Positions 37,149 to 47,074 of a stretch of 64,000 nucleotides of DNA are shown one piece after another; the first letter of the stretch is position 1, and every line of letters starts with the position of its first letter. The stretch comes from Morella rubra (Eukaryota > Streptophyta > Magnoliopsida > Fagales > Myricaceae), in the NCBI GenBank assembly GCA_003952965.2, contig CM025852.1, positions 20,099,915-20,163,914 of the forward strand, given 5' to 3'. Position numbers and translations under genes: made by a program. The notes under the pieces are model-generated. The model was not told the origin of the DNA, ran no database searches, and saw nothing but the letters and a program-made list of their open reading frames with translations.

Positions 37149-38566
37149 CAGGGCGGCTCACAAGTCATAAAAATGAGGACTTTTAATTTAAAAATAAAAA
37201 AAATAATAAATTAAAAATTAAACCATAAATTTGCTTATTGTCTTTTTAGATGTAAAATTTAATTAAATTTTTATATTCAAGTTTAGCCAATAAATCAATT
37301 TCAATAAATAAAATTTTTAAACCATTTAATTTATCTTGAAACATGGTTGTTAGTAAATAATTTTTCATAATCTTTAGTTTTGAAAACTTATTTCTGCAGA
37401 TGCAATTGTTGTTATAGTAAGTAGTATTCTATATGCAATAAAACATTTTGAAAAACAGTCTAGTGCAATTTAGAGACCTTTTTTTTTCTCAAGTCCAATA
37501 ATCAAAAGATCTTAATCTTTCAAGACTAAACAAAAAACCGAATATGTCATCATACTTTGAAAATAGTTCAAATATTCTATCTGCATAGAACATATTGCTT
37601 GTTCTACAATATAATAAAAATAATCAATTTTGAAAGATTTCTTTGCTGACTTGATCATCTCATCATTTTAGACAATTGGTGTGCCAGTTAGAAAAATGAC
37701 ATTAGAATTTAATTTTTTGAGAACATAAGTTAAGTTAAGAGTTAATTACACTTTGCACCCACGTGGTTTGGGGGTTTAAAAATTTTGCACCCCGTTGTTT
37801 TATTTTGAGACATTTTACCCTCGTGGTTTGAGAGTCTTGACACTTTGCACCCCCATCAATTTATCTGTTATTTCTAACGGAAAAGTCAACTACATGCAAA
37901 ACACGTGACTGATTTTTTGGGTGCAAAGTTTCTCAAAAATAAAAGAACGGGATGCAAAGTGTCAGACCCCCCCCCCCCAAAAAAAAAAACTATATGGGTG
38001 CAAAATGTAATTAAGCTTTTTTGAATATTGGGGGTAAAATAGGCAAGTGAACCACGTGCAGAACACGTGATTGACTTTTCTGTCCAAAATAACAGATAAT
38101 AGACGGCAGTGTGCAAAATGTCAAGTCCCTCAAACTATGTGGGTAAAATGTCTCAAAATTGAAAGAACAGGATGCATAGTGTCAAAACTCCTAACCACGT
38201 GGGTGCAAAGTGTAATTAACCCTTAAGTTAATTAGAAATAAAGTAGGATAATTGTGACGCTAAATTTTAGAAGAATAATTTGTTGGGAATGATGCTATTA
38301 TTTTGAAAAGAGACTTAAAATTGATAGAGTCATACTGATATTAGATGATAGTGCTAGTTTCTAGGATGTCCAGTATTTTATTTTAAATTTCAATTTTGTA
38401 AATTAATTTTTAAATGTCCTATTTTATAGGCCTTTATTAAGTTTTATTTCAAAAAAATTAGACTTTTTTTTCTTTCTCTTAATTTTAATTTTTTAAGGCC
38501 CCGGTCATAATCAAGGGGCCTTAAGCTATTGGCTCAACTGCCAACCTATAAAAAAAAAGCCGCCCT
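37149..38566. mobile_element. hAT-like non-autonomous DNA transposon with a nested MITE
   Basis: The left end reads CAGGGCGGCT and the right end AGCCGCCCTG, an inverted pair of 10 bp. The right terminal part contains the GGCCCC...GGGGCCTT words common in this plant family, and a related left end lies at 39807. The interior is AT-rich with no transposase and is interrupted by a second element at 37737-38222. I see no 8-bp target duplication, so the two ends may not have inserted together. Confidence 0.5.
37737..38222. mobile_element. MITE with long terminal inverted repeats, nested
   Basis: The left end GTTAATTACACTTTGCACCC, followed by ACGTGGTTTG, matches the reverse complement of the right end GTTAATTACACTTTGCACCC, followed by ACGTGGTTAG: about 28 bp nearly identical, with weaker inverted similarity further in. 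TTAAG occurs just outside both ends and may be the target duplication. It sits inside the CAGGGCGGCT element, so it is the younger of the two. A C9/A11 homopolymer run lies at its centre. Confidence 0.7.
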
Positions 38567-38911
38567 GTCGTAAGATTGCTCAATAGTATACTGGGTGTCG
38601 TCTGGGATCGATGAACCAAATACTGTCGTGGACGTCCCCCGTTCATTGTTGATGGGGATGGGGTCAGAAAGCCAGAAGGGCAGACAGTGATGGCCCGTCT
38701 CACCTGATTGTGATTTAAGTGGGTTTACAGAGACTAATAATCAGACAATAATTGGTTGGTAATTGGTATGCGTTCAAAGCCCACACGGCAGTCGAACAGC
38801 AAAGGCATGTTACTGGTAGATTGTTTTCAATGGCAAGATCTTGTCACCTTTTGAATAAATCAAATTGGGATTTAAATTCTTTAAAGAACTTAGAAGCTTT
38901 TTGTTCAGATT

Positions 38912-38985
38912 GGTCCCGTAGCTCAGTTGGTTAGAGCGTTGGTCTTATGAGCCGAAGGTCGCGGGTTCGAGCCCCGCCGGGACCA
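38912..38985 (+). tRNA. tRNA-Ile (anticodon UAU)
   Basis: A complete 74-nt cloverleaf folds: acceptor GGTCCCG with CGGGACC, D stem GCTC/GAGC, anticodon stem TTGGT/GCCGA, T arm GCGGG-TTCGAGC-CCCGC and discriminator A. The seven-base loop CTTATGA puts TAT at 38946-38948, which reads AUA (Ile). Internal box A (TAGCTCAGTTGG) and box B (GGTTCGAGCCC) are intact, and a T6 run for Pol III termination begins at about 39010. There is no intron. Position 37 is G where tRNAs reading ANN codons normally carry A. CCA is not encoded, as expected for a nuclear gene. Confidence 0.9.
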
Positions 38986-39010
38986 TCTTTGTTAGCTCAT
39001 AATACAAATC

Positions 39011-39806
39011 TTTTTTCCTCAATTTTTTTTTTCGATTTCCGATTGGCCATGCCCATCGATTGGGCTCCAGTGACTCGAGGCCGTTTGCCTAATTCGGTTA
39101 CACAGTGTTTATGTAGTTTACTGTTGACCATCCAAAGATGAAACACAAACTTCAGTACTACTGTACTAGTTGGGTTGTCAGTTGAGAGTTGAGAACCTAC
39201 AGAGAGACACCGACACAGACCATGCAACTCTCTCTGTCTCTCATTTTTGTTGTCTCTAAAACTATATATGCAAAGTTTTACGGAACACCTCCCCAAGTCC
39301 TGGAGTCCACGTCTTGCCTCTGCTCTGGTATGCACCCCTTGGACCTTCTCCACCTTAATTTGTTTCCCATTTGTTGTTATAGAGCGTATATAAATAAGTT
39401 GTCTTTGAGCTCTCTTTTCTGATGATTGTGTAGATTATTTCTGATTTAATTAGGAGAGAAAAAGAGGATGAATTGTTGAGGTCTTTGAGGAGATTGTTGA
39501 TCTTAATGTTAGAACTAAGCTTAGCACCATGGAGCTGGGTGCCCATTCAGATATGAAACTAATGTACTTTTGGATTCATAGATAGTGTAGTATGCTCCCT
39601 TTTATCTTATGTGAGATTTGGCTGTAATATGTGACGTTTGAGTACTTGTGCCTCTTTGAGGGCTTGCTTGTTCATTTTTGGATTTTTTTTTAATAAATAA
39701 TTAATAATAAAAAAAACGAGGATGTCTAGTATGTGCCGGCATGACATGTCAGTAACAATTAGAGAACATAGAACTTGACCTGGTTATTGATTGGTTATAT
39801 TATTTG
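39011..39806. other. Gene-free stretch after the tRNA
   Basis: Non-coding. An open frame from the ATG at 39222 to 39422 would give 66 residues with a hydrophobic start (MQLSLSLIFVV), but it has no further support and is not called as a gene. AT-rich, with a T run near 39680. Confidence 0.4.
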
Positions 39807-40262
39807 CAGGGGCGGCTCTAAGCGAACTGGCCTGGGCCTTTGACGAAAATTTTAAATGGGGCCTTTTGTAATAATTTATAAAAATTTAAATTTAAATATT
39901 AAGTATTAATAAATTGTAGTTAAACTTATTTTTCTAGCTTTTTAAGATGCAAAATTACTTATCAAAATTATATATCCAAGAATTGTTAATGTATCAATTT
40001 TAATTGAAAATACTTTCAAGTATTCTGTTTTGAGATTGAAATTAAATTTTTTATTTTTCTTTGCTTTTTTAGTTTTTTTATATAAAGATTCGTGTTTTCT
40101 ATTACAAATATATCTCAAAACTATTTTAAACAGAAATAATGAAAACTAAAATAAATACAAATACAAACTTAGAATAAAACTACACTACAAAATACAACAA
40201 ATACAACTTAAAATAAAATTAAGATTTTGAATAATAGCACCTCAGGCCTCTACGACAAGTGA
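39807..40262. mobile_element. hAT-like transposon end, family of the 37.1-kb element
   Basis: It starts CAGGGGCGGCTCTAAGCG, and GGGCCTTTGACGAAAATTTT follows, a left end typical of a plant hAT-like family. The AT-rich DNA after it resembles 37165-37400. No matching right end was found before about 40700, so this is a partial copy. The right border given is a guess. Confidence 0.5.
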
Positions 40263-40957
40263 TATGTGTTATATATATGCCTTCAAAACCAATTATTTGG
40301 AATAATTATGAGATAATTATTGTTATGGATTAATCACATGTACATATTTTTTTATAAAACATTGGATACTTATAATGATATAAGATGCCGATACAAAATA
40401 TTGTTGAGCAACATTGTAGAAAATCAGGCCGATGATTAATGAATAAGAGGCAAGGAGTATGATTTTTCGGATCCTTGTTGACTCACTTGTTCTAGATCGA
40501 GATACATAATAATGTATAAATAAGTATATACTCATTGTGCCTCTATAAGATAAATGATGGACTCCACAATTGAGGTAATGACCTTAAGCAGATGAGTGAG
40601 TGCACTGTAAGAGTACATGTACTAAACTGGATCAAACATGAATGCCTTCTGAAAATGATCACTAATGTAAAAAATGGTATTCAATACAATTATTTTAGGT
40701 TGTCCTTAGACCTGAGGGAGTTATGCAGATTCACTTGTTGTTTACTTGTGCTTTGATTGAGTCTTTTAATGATGATCTTTATAGATCAAATATTCCAGAT
40801 AATGTTGGGCTTTGTGCATAGTAAGTGGATTTGTGTAACTGCTCAATATGGAATTTATCAGTCTCTTGCTGAGATAGTATATTCATTATGTCTGTATAAT
40901 GGTTGACTAAAATGAAACATGGGTTTTTGTGAAAAAGGTTTTCACTGTGTTTATTTA

Positions 40958-40994
<37 letters not shown>

Positions 40995-41062
40995 GTTTTT
41001 GTAAAAAAGGTTTTCACTGTGTTTATATATATATATATAAAGTAAAAGGGTTAAATACACTT
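40263..41062. other. Gene-free stretch with AT microsatellite and a direct repeat
   Basis: AT-rich DNA. A segment of about 45 bp starting ATGGGTTTTTGTGAAAAAGG occurs at about 40918 and again at about 40990, on either side of an AT microsatellite (about 40964-40992). The words resemble old copia LTR sequence. No MORC exon is visible, although this is the far side of the copia element from that gene. Confidence 0.5.
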
Positions 41063-41298
41063 TGTCAACGGACAGCATAGCTGGCCAATTTATGGTCAAT
41101 TCAAATTCAATCGAACGTTATGAATTTCCTCCCCGATTATTTCCTTGTATATCTTGATCGGTTATTTTCATTTGATTGTATAGCTTTTATTTCCTTAGCT
41201 AGAATCTATGTAATTATAGCGGTGTAATTTTCCTATATAATAGAAGGTCTCAACGAAGACAACACACGGTTTTTCTCCAAATCTCTATAAAGTTATCA
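41063..41298 (+). repeat. 5' LTR of the 41-46 kb copia element
   Basis: 236 bp starting TGTCAACGGACAG and ending AAAGTTATCA, with CCTATATAATAG as a likely TATA region. Its partner is at 46191-46426, from which it differs at about three positions. Confidence 0.9.
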
Positions 41299-44200
41299 TG
41301 GAATCGGAGCCCTTATCATAAACTGAGTTATTCCCGATCTTCGCTTCTCCTCTCTTTTCACGGGATTCTAGTCCATTCTCGACCTTCGACTCCCTGTCGG
41401 TAAGATTCGTTTCCGAGCGAATTCTTATTTCGTCGTGGGTGCTGTTTCGAGCCGCTGTTCTGCTGGTGCTCCTGGTGGATCTTGGCTCCCGTCGTTGTCG
41501 CAGCTCTTGGGGGCTGTTAGTTCTCGCAGATCTTCTCGTTGGGTGCTGTCGATCTCGTGTCGCAGCTTCTTGGCTCGTTGGATCTCAGTCCTTCTTGGCT
41601 CGGTTTGCTATTCTTGGCCATTTCGTTTCTGATTCGCAGCTTCTTGGTGATTTTCTCCTTCATTAAATTTGTCATATCTGATCTGACGCTGCTCCCTACC
41701 GTAGAGGGTGCTATTTTTTTAGGAGCGGGTGCTATTTTTTTCCAGCGTGATATTATTGCCGTGTGGTTTTATTGATTTTTTTGGTGCCATTATTTACTGT
41801 TGGCTTGGGAGAGACACGTTGATACTTTTGCTCTAGTGGGTATTACAGTGCAGATTCCCAACGTGCTGCTACAGTGCATATCTTCACTAGTGGGTGTTAC
41901 GTGGCTTGGGAAAGACACGTGCAGATTTTTGTCGTGCTGTTACAGTGCAGATTCACGTGAGATACTTTTCCAATCGTGAGTGTTTGATCTGTGATTTTTG
42001 GATACTATTCTCTTATTCTATTGTAGTAACGAGGCCATATTCTTGTGGGTGTTAACTCTTTTTGGGGATATTATTGTTGGCGAGTGTCTTCTCTTGTATC
42101 TGTCTCATGACGTCCGATAAGTCAGATGCATTCTTTGTCCGCCTTAATGGCAAAAATTATTCGGCTTGGGCTTTTCAGTTTAAAGTCTTTGTCACTGGCA
42201 AGGGTCTATGGGGTCATGTTGATGGCAGTAGTCTTTTGCCAGATAAAGACAAAGAAAAAGAGCAACATGTCAAGTGGGTGGTCCAGGACGCTCAAGTTAT
42301 GTCCTGGATTCTCGGGTCGGTTGAGCCAAATATTGTTCTGAATCTTCGACTATCCAAAACTGCTGCCGAAATGTGGAACTACTTGAAGAAGCTCTATAGT
42401 CACACAAATAATGCTCGCGGTTTCAATTAGAGCTTGAGTTATCAACTCTTACCCAGGACAATCTCTCCATCTCAGATTTCTATTCTCTTTTCATGAATCT
42501 TTGGACTGAGTATACTGATATTGTCTATGCTACTCTACCTCCTGACGGTCTTGCTGCAGTTCAATCCGTGCATGAAACAAGTAAGAGAGATCAGTTTCTT
42601 ATGAAACTCCGATCGGAATTTGAAGCCACAAGATCTAATCTCATGAATAGAGAGACTGTTCCCACTTTGGATGCATGTCTAAACGATCTCTTTCGTGAAG
42701 AGCAACGTCTTCTTACTCACACAGCCATGGACCAGCGTCAGTCCTCTTCTGCACCTGTTCCCGTGGCTTATGCTGTGCAAGGGAGGAACCGCGGGAGGGA
42801 CATGAGTACTGTTCAGTGCTTCAGTTGCAAGGGATTTGGTCATTATGCTGCCAATTGCCCCAAAAAGTTTTGCAATTATTGCAAAAAACCTGGCCACATC
42901 ATCAAGGAGTGCTCTATCCTCCAAAGAAATCAGAAAAAGCCTACAATGTCTCAGTTGACTCTTCGAGTGCTTCTAGCTCTGCAACTACTGCTTCTCCTAC
43001 ACCGCATGTTCCAAGTCCCATTCAGTCTATAACTCCATAAATGATTCAACAAATGATTGTTTCTGCATTCTCTGCATTAGGGGTATCAGGTAAAAATTTT
43101 CATTCTCACAACCTTGGTATTTTGATTCTGGAGCTTCCCACCATATGACCAATAGTATTGTTCCTCTTACCAATGTCCAAAAGTATACAGGAAATCTCAA
43201 GATACGTACTGCTGATGGCAGTCCTTTGTCTATCACTGCTGTTGGTGATGTTTCTCCTTCATTAACAAATGTTTTTGTTTCTCCTGGTCTTTCTACTAAT
43301 CTTGTTTCCTGTGGGTCAGTTGGTCGACAATGGTTGTCACGTTCAATTTTCTCAATCTGGTTGTGTTGTGCAGGATCAAGTATCCGGGAGGATGATCGCA
43401 AAGGGGCCTAAAGTGGGACGTCTTTTTCCTCTGAATCTACCCTTATCTCCATTACCTTTGAATTTTCTTTCTGTCATTTTGTTCAACTTGATAACGAATG
43501 TGGCATAAATGCTTAGGGCATCCAAATACTCATGTACTTCATAGTTTGTTACATTCTGGTTTACTTGGGAATAAAGAATCACCTTCGCTTAGTGCTATTC
43601 ATTTTGATTGCAATTCCTGTAAACTTGGAAAAAGCAAAACTCTGCCTTTTCCAACTCACACTCCTCATGAAGTTCGACCTTTTGAATTGATACATAGTGA
43701 TGTGTGGGGCATGTCACCTGTCATCTCTCATGCCCACTACAAATATTTTGTCACCTTCATTGATGACTATAGTAGATTCACTTGGATATATTTTCTCCAT
43801 TCTAAGGACGAAGTCTTCTCTGTGTTAAAATTTTCTGTGCTCATCTAGAAACTCAATTTTCTGCTAAGATAAAAGTTCTGCGTTCTGATAATGGGGAGAA
43901 TACATGTCTAATGTTTTTCAGGAATTCCTTCAAACTAAAGGGATCATTTCTCAGCGTTCTTGCCCTCCACACCACAACAAAATGGTGTGGCTGAGAGAAA
44001 GAATCGCCATCTCTTAGATGTTGTCCGCACACTTCTTCTTGAGTCCTCCGTGCCATCTCGCTTCTGGTGTGAAGCTCTCTCCACGGCTGCTCACCTCATC
44101 AACCGCTTACCTTCTCCATCCTTGGGCAATGTATCTCCTTTCCTCCGTTTATTTGTTATGCTCCGCAGTATTCTAATCTTCGTACTTTTGGCTGTGTCTG

Positions 44201-46190
44201 CTTTGTTCATCTCCCAGCTCACGAACGCACTAAACTCACAGCTCAGTCGGTTAAGTGTGCTTTTCTAGGCTATTCTGTTTCCCAGAAAGGATTCATCTGT
44301 TATGATCCTCACCTTCGTAGAACTCGTATTTCTCGCAATGTCGTTTTTGTGGAAAATCAGTATTTTTTCACCACTCATTATGATCAAAACTTTCCATCAC
44401 AATCTGTTTTGCCTTTGTTTTCGAATTCTTCTGCAGCTTCCTCCAGTCCACCCTCCTAGTGTATCGAAGACGTACCCTGCACCAGATCCTCCTGTGGCTT
44501 CCCTCGATCATTCCTCGGCTACTGATCCTGTTTCAGCTCCTACCAATGCCCTTGCACCTCTAAGACAAAGTACACGCATTCGTAGACCCCCAGATCGGTT
44601 TGGTTTCTCTTCTCCTTTCTCCTTGATAGCTACTTTGTCTACCATTCCTATTCCCTCATCGTATAAACAGGCCATGGAACATGAGTGTTGGCAGAAAGCA
44701 ATGGACGCAGAGCTCCAAGCACTTGAAGAAAATCAAACTTGGGACATTGTGGCCTGCCCTCCTTCTGTGAAACCAATTGGCAGTAAATGGGTCTTCTCTA
44801 TCAAGCTTCGGTCAGACGGATCTTTAGACCGCTACAAGGCTCGATTGGTTGCTCTTGGGAATAAACAAGAATATGGTCTAGACTATGATGAGACCTTCGC
44901 ACCTGTGGCCAAGATGACCACTGTGCGCACACTTCTTGCACTTGCTGCCTCTCAATCCTGGCCTTTACATCAGATGGATGTCAAGAACGCTTTCTTACAT
45001 GGCGATCTCCTGGAAGAGGTTTACATGAGACTCCCTTCCGGTATGCCTACCTCTTCTCCCAATGATGTTTGTAAATTAAACCGTTCCTTATATGGTTTGA
45101 AGCAGGCTCCACGAGCATGGTTTGAAAAATTTCGCAGCACTCTACGTGGCTTCTCATTCACCCAAAGTCAGTATGACTCTTCCTTATTTCTGCAAAAGAC
45201 AGCTACTGGTATAGTCCTTCTTCTCGTTTATGTGGACGACATTATCATTACTGGTTCTGATCTTGGTGCCATTTCTAAGCTCCAACAGCTTTACATACCA
45301 CCTTCCATATGAAAGATCTCGGTCATCTCACCTACTTCTTGGGTCTGGAGGTCCATCGTCAGCCTCAAGGTATTTTCTTAACTCAAAGCAAATATATTCA
45401 TGACCTTGTCACTTTGGCTGGCCTCACCGAGACTACCCCTGTTGACACCCCTATGGAAATAAATGTCAAATATCGGAGTGATGAAGGCGACCTTCTTGAT
45501 GATCCCACTCTTTACCGACGGTTGGTTGGTACTCTTATCTACCTTACTGTCACTCGGCCCAACATATCTTATGCTGTTCATACTGTCAGCAAGTTTATGC
45601 AATCTCCTCGCATCTTCATCTAGCCGCTATCCGTCGAATCATTCGCTATCTTCTTGGCTCTCCTACTCGTGGTTTGTTTTTCCCTGCAAATGTGTCACTT
45701 CAACTGCAAGCATATTGTGATGCCGATTGGGCTGGCTGTCCCGATACCCGAAAATCCACTACCGGATGGTGCATGTTCCTTGGTGACTCTCTTATCTCTT
45801 GGAAGTGTAAGAAGAAGAATTGTGTCTCTAAGTCCTCTACTGAAGCTGAGTACCGTGCCATGTCTGCTGCCTGCTCTGAAATTATCTGGCTACGTGGTCT
45901 CCTCACTGAACTTGGCTTCTCACAGGCACATCCTACTCCTCTTCATGGCGACAACACGAGTGCCATCCAAATTGCTGCCAATCCTGTCTTCCATGAGCGG
46001 ACCAAGCACATTGAAGTTGACTGTCATTCCATTCGCGAAGCATTTGATCGCAAAGTGATTACTCTCCCACACATTTCCACCACTCTACAGGTTGCCGATA
46101 TCTTCACCAAACCCATGACACGTCAGCGCCATCAATTTCTTGTTAGCAAATTGATGCTCCTCAACTTACCCGCATCAATTTGAGGGGGGA

Positions 46191-46426
46191 TGTCAACAGA
46201 CAGCATAGCTGGCCAATTTATGGTCAATTCAAATTCAATCGAACGTTATGAATTTCCTCTCCGATTATTTCCTTGTATAGCTTGATCGGTTATTTTCATT
46301 TGATTGTATAGCTTTTATTTCCTTAGCTAGAATCTATGTAATTATAGCGGTGTAATTTTCCTATATAATAGAAGGTCTCAACGAAGACAACACACGGTTT
46401 TTCTCCAAATCTCTATAAAGTTATCA
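46191..46426 (+). repeat. 3' LTR of the 41-46 kb copia element
   Basis: 236 bp starting TGTCAACAGACAG directly after the polypurine tract, ending AAAGTTATCA. The DNA just beyond it lies downstream of the last visible MORC exon. Confidence 0.9.
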
Positions 46427-47074
46427 TCTGCTACACCTACAACTGAGAATATCTCCACAACATACAAATGAAAGCTCGTTTCAGTTTTGCAACGCATTGA
46501 ACCAAGACCAATTCACCACATAAAACTGATGATAAAGTGGTTGAAGAAAAGCAACTTATACTGCTAATGACAAGGATTATCCAAAGTTTCAACTTCAATC
46601 AAACAAACAACAATTAAAATGGTGTAAAGACTCCATCCAAGTACTTTGTAAATTTACAAATCAGATTCCATTTAGTGTCCAAAAATCCCTGGATGAGGTA
46701 AGACTGAAGAATTATAAATTTCGTAGCTAATGTAGGACTAAGAGAAAGACCAAAGAACAAGAAGAAAAAGTTAAAGGCGAATGGACACCAACTGTGACAA
46801 AAATACTAATCCCTCCCTCCTACATGGTTGGTCCTATTTTGGAAAGGTACAAGTTTTCAAGAAGCACCCTCTTAACTAGAACCCAAATAAAGCCGAATAG
46901 AAGAAGATATTGGCTTTCTGAATAAAAGTATCGAGTTTCTGACAAAAATAAATTGTAATTAGAAAAGATACTAAATACTTAAGTTTTGTCTATTCATTTT
47001 TCAAAGGGGACATGTTGAAATCCCAAAATGAAATAAAGATGGAGTAATGTTTTTTCCTGTTAGAAAGAGCTTAC
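46427..47074. other. Stretch where the next MORC exon is expected
   Basis: Downstream of the MORC exon at 47186-47075 on the minus strand I find no continuation exon and no gene end. The donor site at 47074 is intact (GTAAGC). About 650 bp of AT-rich, intron-like DNA runs into the 3' LTR of the copia element. Confidence 0.55.

Larger units (their letters stand above)
41063..46426 (+). mobile_element. Ty1/copia element with both LTRs, young but broken
   Basis: A 5' LTR (41063-41298) and 3' LTR (46191-46426), each 236 bp and TG...CA, frame the element. The primer site is TGGAATCGGAGCC at 41299, and a polypurine tract TGAGGGGGGA precedes the 3' LTR. Domain order is copia: gag with a CFSCKGFGHYAANCP zinc knuckle (about 42820), protease-like DSGASHH (about 43128), integrase (GHPNTHV near 43516, then the core up to about 44270), reverse transcriptase with YVDDIIITGSD (about 45230) and RNase H with CDADWAGC (about 45715). 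The two LTRs differ at about three sites, roughly 1.3 percent, suggesting insertion within about the last million years under common plant rates. The internal region is broken, with about six to eight breaks. The 5-bp flanks (CACTT left, TCTGC right) do not match, so there is no target duplication. Confidence 0.9.

Noticed and set aside
39222-39422. 66-residue frame with a hydrophobic start after the tRNA gene
   Set aside because: No cleavage site or family motif that I can support; a chance frame is as likely.
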